64,000 nt of DNA, taken from NCBI GenBank assembly GCA_963728875.1, contig CAVSLJ010000001.1:310001-374000 (forward strand), given 5' to 3'. A program made the translations under genes and the position numbers. This stretch comes from DASUPK01 sp963728875. GTDB taxonomy: Bacteria > Actinomycetota > Thermoleophilia > Solirubrobacterales > 70-9. The notes under the pieces are model-generated. The model ran no database searches. It was not told where the DNA came from and was given only the letters and a program-made list of their open reading frames with translations. Below are positions 34,521 to 43,217 of the stretch, piece after piece (the first letter of the stretch is position 1; the number at the start of each line of letters is the position of its first letter).

Positions 34521-34619
34521 TCGACGAGTCGGCACGCGCCGCGCATCAGCCGCTCGAGATGCAGTTGCCAAAGCGCTTCCTCCGTTTCGCTCTGCGCGAA
34601 AAGGAGCACCCACGCGACG

Positions 34620-36086
34620 CTAGCTCAGCGACGTCCAGACGCTCTTCTTCTCGGTGTAGAGCTCGATCGCGTCCTTGCCCATCTCGCGGCCCCAGCCGCT
34701 CTGCTTGAAGCCGCCCCAGGGAGCGACGGCGTCGACCGGGTTCGGCATGTTGATCCAGATCGTGCCGGCGCGGATCCCCGCGGCGAGTCGGTGGGCCCTG
34801 GCGACGTCGCGGGTCCAGATCGAGGCGCCGAGGCCGTACTCCGTGTCGTTGGCCCGGGCGATCAGCTCGTCCTCCGACTCGTAGCGGAGGATCGAGATCA
34901 CGGGGCCGAAAATCTCCTCGCGGGCGATTCTCATCTCGTCCGAGACCTCGTTGAAGACCGTCGGCTTGTAGAAGAAGCCCTTCTCCAGGTCCCCTTCGGC
35001 GCGCTCGCCGCCGGTGACGAGCTTGGCGCCCTCCTGCTGCCCTGACTCGACGTAGCTGTGGACGCGGTTCAGGTGCTCCTCGCTGACCAGCGGCCCGAGC
35101 TCGGTCGACTCCTCGATGCCCGGGCCGAGCTTCATCGACTGGGCCGCGCCCGCCGCCTTCTCGGCGAACTCGTCGGCGCGCTTGGCGTCGACGAAGAAGC
35201 GGGCGTAGGCGACACAGACCTGGCCGGCGTTGAGGAAGGCGCCCTGCAGGTTGCCGCCAACCGCCGCGTCGATGTCCGCGTCCTCGAGGATCACGGTCGG
35301 CGCCTTGCCGCCCAGCTCGAGGCTGACCCGCTTCAGGTTGCCGGCGGAGGCGCGGACGATCTCGCGGCCCACCTCCGTCGAGCCGGTGAAGGAGATCTTG
35401 TCGACGTCGTCGTGGTTGGCAAGTGCCTGACCGGTGGCGGGGCCGCCGGTGACGACGTTGATCGCCCCGTCGGGGATGCCCGCCTCCTGGATCAGCTCGG
35501 CGAGCCTGAGCGTGGTCAGGGAGGCCTGTTCGGCTGGCTTCACCACCGCGGTGTTGCCGCAAGCCAGCGCCGGGGCGATCTTCCAGCTACCGATGTTGGT
35601 CGGGAAGTTCCAGGGGATGATCAGCGCGCAGACGCCGATCGGCTCGCGCAGCGTGTAATGGAAGACGCCGGGGATCGATACCGGCGGAGTCTCGCCCTCG
35701 ATCTTCGTCACCCAGCCGGCGTAGTAGCGAAAGTGCTCGGCGACGCCGGGGATCACGACCTTGGAGACGCCGATCGGCTTGCCCTGGTCGCGGGTTTCGA
35801 GCTCGACCAGCTCAGCCATGTTCTCGTCGATCAGCTCGCCCACCCGCCAGAGCAGCTGGGCCCGCGCCGCGGCGGGCATCCCCCGCCACTCCTCGGAGGT
35901 GAAGGCGGCACGCGCGGCGGCGACGGCGGCGTCGACGTCCTCTCCAGTCGCCTCCGGAACGGTGGCGTGTGGCGCCCCGGTCGCCGGGTCGAGGCTCTCG
36001 AAGGTCTTGCCGTCCGATGACCCCTGCCAGGAGCCCCCGATCAGCATCCTCTTCTCGTCCCCCTTGCTCTTCGTCGCCGTCGCCAT
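34620..36086 (-). CDS. Aldehyde dehydrogenase (betaine/phenylacetaldehyde-type)
   Basis: A 488-residue aldehyde dehydrogenase. Motifs are IIPWNFPTNIGSWKIAPALACGNT, AVVKPAEQ, SFTGSTEVGRE, VSLELGGKAP, and NAGQVCVAYAR with catalytic Cys. It ends with the typical SGWGREMGKDAIELYTEKKSVW-like tail (residues 463-484). Of the three dehydrogenases in the window it is closest to the broad betaine/aromatic aldehyde class. Last gene of the minus-strand aromatic block, 30 bp after the broken GMC oxidoreductase. The GMC enzyme would make an aldehyde that this one oxidises. Confidence 0.9.
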   Translation of the reverse strand: MATATKSKGDEKRMLIGGSWQGSSDGKTFESLDPATGAPHATVPEATGEDVDAAVAAARAAFTSEEWRGMPAAARAQLLWRVGELIDENMAELVELETRDQGKPIGVSKVVIPGVAEHFRYYAGWVTKIEGETPPVSIPGVFHYTLREPIGVCALIIPWNFPTNIGSWKIAPALACGNTAVVKPAEQASLTTLRLAELIQEAGIPDGAINVVTGGPATGQALANHDDVDKISFTGSTEVGREIVRASAGNLKRVSLELGGKAPTVILEDADIDAAVGGNLQGAFLNAGQVCVAYARFFVDAKRADEFAEKAAGAAQSMKLGPGIEESTELGPLVSEEHLNRVHSYVESGQQEGAKLVTGGERAEGDLEKGFFYKPTVFNEVSDEMRIAREEIFGPVISILRYESEDELIARANDTEYGLGASIWTRDVARAHRLAAGIRAGTIWINMPNPVDAVAPWGGFKQSGWGREMGKDAIELYTEKKSVWTSLS

Positions 36087-36107
36087 CTGTCCGTTCCTCT
36101 CAGTCGT

Positions 36108-36121
36108 TTTGAATTGTCAAA
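36108..36121. promoter_or_regulatory. TTTGA-n4-TCAAA dyad containing a -35-like TTGACA
   Basis: A 14-bp inverted repeat (TTTGA, 4 nt, TCAAA). On the minus strand it reads TTTGACAATTCAAA, including a perfect TTGACA 28 bp before the aldehyde dehydrogenase ATG. No clear -10 follows. It may mark an internal promoter or operator for the last gene of the block. Confidence 0.3.
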
Positions 36122-38039
36122 TCAGCTTCGACGCCATGCCACGGGCGATCCTGTGCGCCGCGGCCTCGATCGTGATCATCGGGTTCACCCCGAGCGCCGT
36201 GGGCAGCACGGCGCCGTCGACCACGAAGAGGTTCTTTGCGTCCCAGGCCTCGCCCGTCGGATCGCAGACCGTCGTCTGCCTGTCGGCGCCCATGTGGGCG
36301 GTGCCCATCAGGTGGAAAGAGCCGAGGGTGACCTGCGCGGGTCCCCAGCCGTAGTCATCGGCCGCCTTCAGCATCTGCTCGCGCCCGCCGTCGGCCGGGT
36401 CGTAGGAGATCCAGCCGGCGTGCGAGGTGTAGATCCGCCGGGCACCACCCGCCTCCAGGATCTGCGACATCCCGTCGAGGCCCCTGCGCATCACGTCGCG
36501 GTCGAAGTCCGAGAGGCTCCAGCACCGGAGCCGGCAGGCCGTCCCTGCCGACCACGACCTCGCCGGCGTCGCGGGCGCGCTGCAGGGCTCCGAAGCCGCC
36601 CGTGTAGCGCAGGCTCTGCATCAGCTCGGCGTGCTCGCTGGCCCCGCGCCAGGGCGCGAAGACCGCGAGGTCCGAGGGATGCGCCGAGGCGTGCATGTAC
36701 TTGACGCCGTAGCCCTCGCCCATGTCGAGGAACTCGTCGCAGAAGGTCGAGCCGAAGACGCCGGTCCAGGGCAGCACCTCCTGCTCGAACATCGCCCAGA
36801 CCAGCAGCACCGGGTGGATCATCAGGTTCTTGCCGACGTTCGGGTTGTCGAGACCGGAGCGAACGAGCAGCGCCGGCGTGTTGATCGCGCCGGCGGCGGC
36901 GGCGACGGCCCGGGCGCGCACGGTGAGCCGGTGACCGTCGGCGGTGGTGGCCTCGATGCCCCTCGCCTCGCCACCCTCGATCAGCACCTTCTCGACCGGG
37001 GCGTTGACCACGATCCGAGCGCCCGCGTCGTAGGCGTCCTGGAGCCAGGTCACCATCGTCGACTGCTTGGCGCCGATCGGGCAGCCGTAGTGGCATTGCC
37101 CGCAGATGTCCTCCCGGCAGCCGATGGCGTTGCGCTGCATCACCTGGGAGTCCCAGCCGAGCTTGGCGAGGCCCTCGCGGAAGCGCTCGTCGCGGAGCGA
37201 GGGCATGCTGTTCTCGGAGTTGACGTGGAGGCGATCCCAGACGGCATCGAGGCTGTCGTCGAAGTCCTCCCCCATCCAGTCTTCGAGCCCGAAGCGATCC
37301 CGCCAGTCCTCGCGAACGTGGTCCGGCGGGCGGAAGCACCAGGTGTAGTTGACCGTGGTGCCGCCGCCGAGGCAGAAGCCGGCGAGCAGCCCCATGCTCT
37401 GGTCGGGCGTGGGCACGCCGCCCCCGCCGAGGTACAGCCGCACGTAGCCGTCGAGCTCGGCGCCGTCGAAGTCCTCCTCGCTGAAGTAGCCGCCCGCCTC
37501 GACCACCACCACGTCGAGGCCGGCCTGGGCCAGCACCGCGGCGGCCGTGCCGCCTCCCGCTCCCGAGCCGACCACGACCACGTCGCAGTCGAGCTCGGTG
37601 TCCTCGCCGATCGCGAGTGGCTCGATCCTCTTCCTGGGGGCGTCGGGGAGCTTCCCGTGCGGGCCCGGGTAGCCGATCGCCTCGTCGATCGGGTTCTTGC
37701 CCTGACCCTGCCAGGGGACCGTGTAGTACATGACCATCGTCAGCTTGCGGAGGGCCTGGAAGGCCGCCCGACGTGATGACGTCGTCGGAGTCGCACCAGG
37801 CCAGCAGGGCCCGCTCACGCTCCTCCTTCGGGAGCGAGGCGAAGCCGGAGTCCCACCCCTCGATCAGGCCCGCGAACCCGTCGCGGACGTCGGCGCTCGG
37901 ATTGGCGCCCATCGCCCCCAGGATCACGTCGGGGACATCGTATGTCCGTCGCCGCCGGCAGGCCGTTCTCCCCCGGGACGAAGGTGTCGCAGATCGCGTC
38001 GAGGCTGCCTCGGGCGTCCTTGCTGAGCTCGATCGTCAC
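36117..38039 (-). pseudogene. GMC-family oxidoreductase with at least three frameshifts
   Basis: A flavin-dependent GMC alcohol oxidoreductase (cholesterol-oxidase-like, with an N-terminal gluconate-dehydrogenase-subunit-3-like head). It starts at GTG 38039 (VTIELSKDARGSLDAICDTF) after GAGGAGGAG. The frame breaks near 37940-37950 (continuing as YDVPDVILGAMGANPSADV), again near 37765-37790 (continuing as RRAAFQALRKLTMVMYY), and near 36515-36530 (continuing as LSDFDRDVMRRGLDGM). The FAD motif VVGSGAGGGT, catalytic His in HLMGTAHMG and Asn in LGVNPMIT all survive. The total span is a multiple of three. Either recent decay or assembly errors would explain it. Confidence 0.8.
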
Positions 38040-38049
38040 GGTCTCCTCC

Positions 38050-38622
38050 TCACTCGAACCTCTTCCGCAGGTCGTAGAGGTCATATGACAGTACGCCGGA
38101 CCGGAACTGCTCGCGCTTTTCGCGCTCGTTCTCCGCGCGCCCCCGGGACGCCTCCAGGACGTCGCCGATGCGCTCACGCCCGACGACCACGGCGCCATCC
38201 GAGTCGAGCACCACGGCATCGCCCGGTTCGATCGTTGTCCCGCCCACCTGGAGAGGCTCGTCGATCGCACCGGCCTCGTCCCGGTTTGCCCCCTGGACCC
38301 TGATCCAGCGCGCCCAGACCGGGAGGCCGAGCTCGCGAAGGTCATCGGTGTCGCGCACCGCGGCGTCGATCAAGACCGCGGCCGCTCCCTTGACCTTCGC
38401 CTGGGTGGCGAGCAGCTCGCCGAGCAGGGCGACCGGCTCGGGCGAGGGCATGGTCAGCACGAGCACGTCGCCGGCCTCGAGCCGGTCCATGGCGACGTGG
38501 ACCATCAGGATGTCGTCCTGGGCGCAGCGGACCGTCCGGGCGGGGCCGGCGGCCCGCGAGCCGGGGATCACCTGATGAAGGTCGAGGTCGACCAGGCCCT
38601 CGCGCCCGGAGGCCTCGAACAC
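38050..38622 (-). CDS. RraA-family 4-carboxy-4-hydroxy-2-oxoadipate (CHA) aldolase-like
   Basis: A 190-residue RraA/HMG-CHA-aldolase family protein. Key motifs are SREG-like ASGREGLVD, GPARTV, a GELLATQAKVKGAAAVLIDAAVRD stretch holding the metal/pyruvate-binding Arg-Asp, and VWARWIRVQGANRDE. The class II aldolase GalC cleaves CHA to pyruvate and oxaloacetate. The given start is GTG 38622, but the family-like YAELGELGSATVFE stretch continues upstream in frame to the TGA of the previous gene, with only CTG at 38664 as a possible earlier start. It directly follows the GalB-like gene. Confidence 0.8.
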   Translation of the reverse strand: MFEASGREGLVDLDLHQVIPGSRAAGPARTVRCAQDDILMVHVAMDRLEAGDVLVLTMPSPEPVALLGELLATQAKVKGAAAVLIDAAVRDTDDLRELGLPVWARWIRVQGANRDEAGAIDEPLQVGGTTIEPGDAVVLDSDGAVVVGRERIGDVLEASRGRAENEREKREQFRSGVLSYDLYDLRKRFE

Positions 38623-38679
38623 CGTCGCCGAGCCGAGCTCGCCGAGCTCCGCGTAGGCGGACAGCGTCCCGGTCGGCGC

Positions 38680-39394
38680 TCACAGCTCGGCGACGGCGTT
38701 CGGCACCACGCGCATGAAGGCCTCCGCCTGGCGGATCTCGGAGTCGCCCGAGACCCGGCGGGCGTGATTGCCGCGCTGCTCGGCGCGCTGGGCGTAGTAG
38801 GTCTGCAGGTACTGCTGCGAGCGCATCTCGGCCATCGCCGCCACCTTCTTCTCGAACACCGGCGTGATGTCGAGGAAGACGCTCGGCGTGAAGTTGCAGA
38901 GCTCGGGCTGATGCGGCTCGAAGAGGAAGAACCGGGGCGGCCTGATGGTCGGGAACGCACTGGCGACTCCGGCGCCCGCGGCCAACGCCCGGGCGCGCTC
39001 GACCGCATGGAAGGCGATCGGATGGTCGGGGTTGAACGGGTCGCGGTCCGTGTGGGTGATGAGGACGTCGGGGGCGAGCTCGCGGATCGCGTCGACCAGA
39101 CGCGTGAGCGCCTCGCCCGCGACCTCGAGCGGGTAGTCGCCGAGGTCGAAGCAGGTGAAATCGGCGCCGAGAGCATTCGGCCGCCGCCTCGGCCTCCGCG
39201 TGGCGGACCTTCTTCACGTTCTCGATCGTCTGTCCCTCCTCCTTCCAGAGCTCGCCCGCCTCCCCCTTCTCGCCGTAGGAGAGTGCGATCACGCTGGTGG
39301 TGCCGCCCCGTTCTGCGGCGAGGGCGAGCGCCCCGCCGGCTCGCCAGAGGAAGTCCGCGGCGTGGGCGCCGACCGCCAGGACCTTCTGGCTCAC
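38680..39394 (-). pseudogene. PIG-L family, GalB-like 4-oxalomesaconate hydratase, one frameshift
   Basis: A LmbE/PIG-L fold protein resembling Pseudomonas GalB. It starts at GTG 39394 (VSQKVLAVGAHAADFLWRAGG), overlapping the previous TGA (GTGA). The metal-site AHxxDxxWRAGG and SYGEKGEAGELWK blocks are present in the first frame up to about 39180. The rest (LGADFTCFDLGDYPLEV, then HTDRDPFNPDHPIAFH, EPHQPELCNFTPSVFLDIT) is in another frame. The 715-nt span is one base more than a whole number of codons, so a single +1 (or -2) change at 39168-39180 explains it. GalB hydrates 4-oxalomesaconate to CHA, the substrate of the next gene product. Confidence 0.78.
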
Positions 39395-40329
39395 GGCGCC
39401 TCCGCCCCCGCCAGCAGGCGGGTGTTGTCGACCGCCATGGTCCGCACCTCGGACTCGCTGAACCCGGCGTCGAGCAGCCTCTCGGCCATCAAAGGGAGAC
39501 CGTCCTCGACCGGCGGGTTCTTCACCTGGCCGAGGTCGCTGGAGAGAACGGTGCGCTCGGGCCCGACGGCGCGGGTCCCCTCGAGCCACTGCTCCCAGCT
39601 GCACTTGCCCGTGTAGGGCGTCGTGAAGCAGCGCTCGATCATCGCGCCCTGACGGGCCAGCTCGACCTGGTCGTCGACCGAGATCGCCTGGCCCGGATAG
39701 TCGGGGTGGGTGAGGACCACGTTCTCGACGCCCTCCGCGAGGGCGGCTTCGACGACGGTGAGCGCCTCGGCCCCCGAGATGTGGCCGGTGGAGAGCACCA
39801 TCCCGTGCTCGGCGGCGAGCGCCAGCACGACGTGGGTCTCGGGAAGCAGCTTGCCGTCCGCGTCGAAGACGGCGACCGGATCGGCCCCGATCCCCTTCTC
39901 GCGCAGCTCGAACTCGAGCTTCGACCAGACCGGCAGCTTGGTGTCGGGCCCCGCGGCGGCGAGGTGGGCGCGCTCGTTCTCGGAGTCGACGGTCGGCAGC
40001 CACACCTTGCGAGCCCCCTCCCGCGCCGCAATCTCGACCGCGACGGGATTGACGCCGCCGACGGCCCGGTTGAGGACGATCGCCCCGAGCACCTCGACGC
40101 CGGGCACCGCCTCCCGCACCACGGCGGCCCGCTCGGCGGTGGAGTTGTAGTGCGACTTGAGCACGAAGCCCGCGAGCCCCAGCTCGGCGAAGCGCCGCGC
40201 CAGGCCGATGTCGTCGATCCGGCGCTCGACCACGTCGGGCCAGATGTGGACGTGCAGGTCGTACGCGCCGCGAACCAGCTCGCGCGCGGCATCGGACGGG
40301 GCCTCGGTCGCGTGGCCGGTGGCGCTCAC
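39391..40329 (-). CDS. DUF6282-type metal-dependent amidohydrolase
   Basis: A 312-residue amidohydrolase-fold enzyme. The metal His pair is in YDLHVHIWPDV; further His residues are in LKSHYNS, LSTGHISG and LTHPDYPG, with a late Asp in LSSDLGQ. Start GTG 40329 overlaps the dioxygenase TGA by 4 bp. Beside galB- and galC-like genes it occupies the place that the pyrone-dicarboxylate lactonase LigI has in protocatechuate 4,5-cleavage clusters. A lactonase or hydrolase role on a ring-fission product is inferred from that only. Confidence 0.78.
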   Translation of the reverse strand: MSATGHATEAPSDAARELVRGAYDLHVHIWPDVVERRIDDIGLARRFAELGLAGFVLKSHYNSTAERAAVVREAVPGVEVLGAIVLNRAVGGVNPVAVEIAAREGARKVWLPTVDSENERAHLAAAGPDTKLPVWSKLEFELREKGIGADPVAVFDADGKLLPETHVVLALAAEHGMVLSTGHISGAEALTVVEAALAEGVENVVLTHPDYPGQAISVDDQVELARQGAMIERCFTTPYTGKCSWEQWLEGTRAVGPERTVLSSDLGQVKNPPVEDGLPLMAERLLDAGFSESEVRTMAVDNTRLLAGAEAP

Positions 40330-41288
40330 GTCTTCGCCGGCTCCTCCACCACCGGCGTCCCGTAGGTGTGGAAGCTCTCGACCGTCTGCACGCCCCACGC
40401 TTGGCCCTTGGCGCGCTCGGCCTCGGTCCACACCGTCGGCTCTGGATCGGGGTCGAAGACGAAGTAGCCGCCGGTGGTCACCTCGACCCGGTTGCCGCCC
40501 GGCTCGAAGCCGTAGAGGAAGAAGCCCTGGGCGACGGCGTGCTTGGACGGCGCCGCCTCGATGTGGATGTCGTTGTCGAGGAAGAGGTCGGCGGCCCGGA
40601 GGACCTCCTCGCGGGTGTCGACCCAGAAGGCGAGGTGGTGGAGGCGACCGCGGACGCCGTAGGCGTCCCGGACGTAGATCAGCTCGTGGGCGGCGATCGA
40701 GAGGCTCATCCACGCCCCCGACTCGCTGCCGTCGTCGAGCTGGATCCGCTCGTACAGGCGGTATCCGAGGACCTGCTCCGCGAAGTCGCGATTGGCCCGC
40801 ACGTCCTCGGCCAGCAGGTTGACGTGATCGAGGCGCTTGACCGAGGCGCCTCGGCCGGTGTAGCGCTGAGGCTGGTTCTTGAGCGAGGGGCGCAGGTGCT
40901 CGGGCGGCGAATAGCGCTCGGCCTCGTAGTAGATCTCCATCGGGTGCCCGTCGGGATCGGTGAAGCGGTAGGCGGGGCCGTGCCCCACGTCGCCATCGGT
41001 CCAGCCGACCCCGCGCCCCGCCGCCTCGATCGCGGCGGCGCGGCTCTGCAGGGCCTCCTCGCTCCAGGCGCGGATCGCCATGTGGCCGAGGCCGGCCGCC
41101 GGCGACTCGGTCAGCTTCAGGGAGTAGCGCTGGTAGTCGCCCCAGCCGCGCAGGTAGACGGACCCCCCCTCGCGGGCCTCCTCCTCCATGCCGAGGACCC
41201 CGGTGAAGAAGTCCAGCGAGCGCTGGGGCTCCGGCGTCAGCAGCTCGGCATGGCCGATGTGGGCGAGGTCGCCCAGGGGCCTGGTCAT
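40326..41288 (-). CDS. Type I extradiol dioxygenase (catechol 2,3-dioxygenase, PheB-like)
   Basis: A 320-residue two-domain VOC-fold extradiol dioxygenase. The N-terminal domain begins LAHIGHAELLTPEPQRSLDFF. The C-terminal catalytic domain supplies Fe ligands His155 (RLDHVNLL), a second His in LHHLAFWV (about 217) and Glu in NRVEVTTGGY (about 268). PGGNRVEV and FDPDPEPTVW match Bacillus/Geobacillus PheB-type catechol 2,3-dioxygenases. It opens a catechol ring next to the hydroxyls (meta cleavage). ATG 41288 overlaps the preceding TGA by 4 bp. Its exact catechol is unknown. Confidence 0.9.
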   Translation of the reverse strand: MTRPLGDLAHIGHAELLTPEPQRSLDFFTGVLGMEEEAREGGSVYLRGWGDYQRYSLKLTESPAAGLGHMAIRAWSEEALQSRAAAIEAAGRGVGWTDGDVGHGPAYRFTDPDGHPMEIYYEAERYSPPEHLRPSLKNQPQRYTGRGASVKRLDHVNLLAEDVRANRDFAEQVLGYRLYERIQLDDGSESGAWMSLSIAAHELIYVRDAYGVRGRLHHLAFWVDTREEVLRAADLFLDNDIHIEAAPSKHAVAQGFFLYGFEPGGNRVEVTTGGYFVFDPDPEPTVWTEAERAKGQAWGVQTVESFHTYGTPVVEEPAKT

Positions 41289-42073
41289 CGCGGCGCCCCC
41301 GCCTCCGACTCGCGCGCGAGGGACCGGAGCCAGGCCTCGCTGGCGGAGGCGATTCGCGGCTCCACCCCGGCCTCGTCCAGCATCTCGGCGGCTGCCGACA
41401 TCTCCTCCACGCGGCGCTTCGCGTGGATCCGGCTGCCCTCGATCAGCCGCTGCAGGAGCGCCCCGTCCGCGTCCTCGAGCGTTCGTTCGAGGTCGGCGTA
41501 GAGCCACTCCTCGAAGCCGAGCTGCTCAGCCGCCGCGAGCGACTCGCCGATCGCCGCCGCCAATCCCTTCGCGAAGACGCTCCGTGCCAGCTTGCGGGCG
41601 GCCGCCGCGCCGGGATCCGCTCCGACCACGGCGACCGGCATGCCGAGCGGCCCGAGCGTCTCGGCGAACGACTCGGCGCCGTCGCCGGAGACCAGAGCCC
41701 TGGTCCGGAGCCCGTTCCCCGGGACCGGTCCGATCAACGCCACGTCCGCGAACAGGGCGCCGCTGGGGCCGACGGCCTTGGCCAGCTCGCGCTTCAGGGC
41801 CGGAGCGGCCGTGTTCAGATCGGCGAAGACCTGGCCCTCACCAAGCGCCGGGGCGGCGGACCCCGCCACCTCGAGCGCAACGACGGCGGAGTTGGCGCTG
41901 ATCACGACGTCCGCACCGGCGACGGCATCGGCGGCGTCGGCCGCAGCCTCGACGCCATCCGGGGCAGGCGCCACCGGGTCCCAGCCGCGAACCGACGCTC
42001 CTGCCGCGACCAGGTCGGCGGCGATCGCGGAGCCGGCCTCTCCGAGCCCGATCATCGCGATCGCCGGGCTCAC
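41285..42073 (-). CDS. NAD(P)-dependent 3-hydroxyisobutyrate-dehydrogenase-like oxidoreductase (DUF1932)
   Basis: A 262-residue beta-hydroxyacid-dehydrogenase relative. The N-terminal Rossmann fold shows MIGLGEAGSAIAADL and GWDP. The C-terminal helical part (AARKLARSVFAKGLAAAIGESLAAAEQLG) matches the DUF1932 type rather than canonical 3-hydroxyisobutyrate dehydrogenase. A role as dehydrogenase of a ring-fission semialdehyde or hydroxyacid is inferred from its place between pcaC and the extradiol dioxygenase. GTG start overlaps the pcaC TGA (GTGA). Confidence 0.78.
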   Translation of the reverse strand: MSPAIAMIGLGEAGSAIAADLVAAGASVRGWDPVAPAPDGVEAAADAADAVAGADVVISANSAVVALEVAGSAAPALGEGQVFADLNTAAPALKRELAKAVGPSGALFADVALIGPVPGNGLRTRALVSGDGAESFAETLGPLGMPVAVVGADPGAAAARKLARSVFAKGLAAAIGESLAAAEQLGFEEWLYADLERTLEDADGALLQRLIEGSRIHAKRRVEEMSAAAEMLDEAGVEPRIASASEAWLRSLARESEAGAPR

Positions 42074-42444
42074 CCGCTCTCCTCCTCCAGCACATCGTTG
42101 GCGACCTTGAAGGCGTGGTTCGCAGCCGGCACGCCGCAGTAGATCGCCGACTGCAGCAGCACCTCCTTGATCTCGTCGTCGCTGAGCCCGTTCCGCCGGG
42201 CCGCCCGGATGTGCATCGCCAGCTCCTCGAAGTGCCCGCGCGCGATCAGGGCGGTCAGGGTGATCGCGCTGCGCATGCGGCGATCGAGCCCGGGCCTGGT
42301 CCAGATCTCCCCCCAGGCATATCGCGTGATCAGGTCCTGGAATTCCTCGGTGAACTCGGTGGTCCCCTCGATCGCGCTGTCGACGTGGTCGTCACCCAGC
42401 ACCTCGCGCCGGGCGTTCATCCCTCGCTCGTGCTGGTCGCTCAT
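42070..42444 (-). CDS. pcaC: 4-carboxymuconolactone decarboxylase
   Basis: A 124-residue CMD/AhpD-like protein of usual PcaC length. It has RREVLGDDHVDSAI, then WGEIWTRPGLDRRMRSAITLTALIARG and HIRAARRNGLSDDEIKEVLLQSAIYCGVPAANHAF, the classic PcaC pattern. It decarboxylates 4-carboxymuconolactone to 3-oxoadipate enol-lactone. ATG 42444 shares one base with the TGA of pcaD. Confidence 0.93.
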   Translation of the reverse strand: MSDQHERGMNARREVLGDDHVDSAIEGTTEFTEEFQDLITRYAWGEIWTRPGLDRRMRSAITLTALIARGHFEELAMHIRAARRNGLSDDEIKEVLLQSAIYCGVPAANHAFKVANDVLEEESG

Positions 42445-43217
42445 CAGGTGCCCTCCCCGTCGAGCAGGCGCTCGAGCTCCTTCGTCACGGCCTCGGACTG
42501 CTCCACCGCCGCCAGGTGGCGCGCCTCGGGAAGAACGACGAGGCGGGAGTCGACGACCTCCGCGGCGATCGCCGCGGCACGCTCGGGCGTCCCGACCGGG
42601 TCCTCCTCGCCGGCAATGACCAGCGTCGGGGCTCGCACCGCTCCAAGCTCGCCGGTCATGTCGAAGTCGCCAAGGGCCTCGCAGCATCCGGCATACCCCT
42701 CGGGGTCGGTCATCAGGAAGATCTCCCGGATCCGCTCCACCACCTCAGGGCTTCGCCCCGGAAACGCCGGCGTGAACCAGCGCTCCATCGTCGCGTCGAT
42801 CACCGCGGTCATGCCGTCGTTCCGAACCAGCGCGGCGCGGTCGGTCCACATCTCGGGCGGCGGCAGCCGCATCGCCGTGCAGCAGATCGCCAGCCGGTCG
42901 ATTCGATCCGCGGCGTTCACCCCGAGCCACATCCCCGTCATGCCGCCGATCGAGAGCCCGCAGAAGGAGACCCGTTCCAGCTCGAGGCGGTCGAGCAGGG
43001 CGAGCAGGTCGCCGCCAAGCTCGGCAACCGAATAGGGCCCGGGCGGAGCGGGCGATCCGCCGTGCCCGCGTGTGTCGTAGCGCAACACCCGGAATCGCTC
43101 CGACAGCGCCGCCGCCTGGGCGTCCCACATCACGCCCGTGGTGCCGAGCGAATTGGAGAAGACGACGACGGGGGCATCGCCGGGTCCCTCCAGGGTGTAC
43201 TCGACCTCCACGCTCAC
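42444..43217 (-). CDS. pcaD: 3-oxoadipate enol-lactonase
   Basis: A 257-residue alpha/beta hydrolase. The nucleophile elbow is GLSIGG with Ser, the oxyanion region FSNSLGTTGVMWDAQ, the acid in IAGEEDPVGTP and the catalytic His in EARHLAAVEQ. FSNSLGTT and YDTRGHGGS are characteristic of PcaD. It hydrolyses the enol-lactone to 3-oxoadipate. GTG 43217 has GGGGAGGG just upstream and overlaps the pcaB TGA by 4 bp. Confidence 0.92.
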   Translation of the reverse strand: MSVEVEYTLEGPGDAPVVVFSNSLGTTGVMWDAQAAALSERFRVLRYDTRGHGGSPAPPGPYSVAELGGDLLALLDRLELERVSFCGLSIGGMTGMWLGVNAADRIDRLAICCTAMRLPPPEMWTDRAALVRNDGMTAVIDATMERWFTPAFPGRSPEVVERIREIFLMTDPEGYAGCCEALGDFDMTGELGAVRAPTLVIAGEEDPVGTPERAAAIAAEVVDSRLVVLPEARHLAAVEQSEAVTKELERLLDGEGT

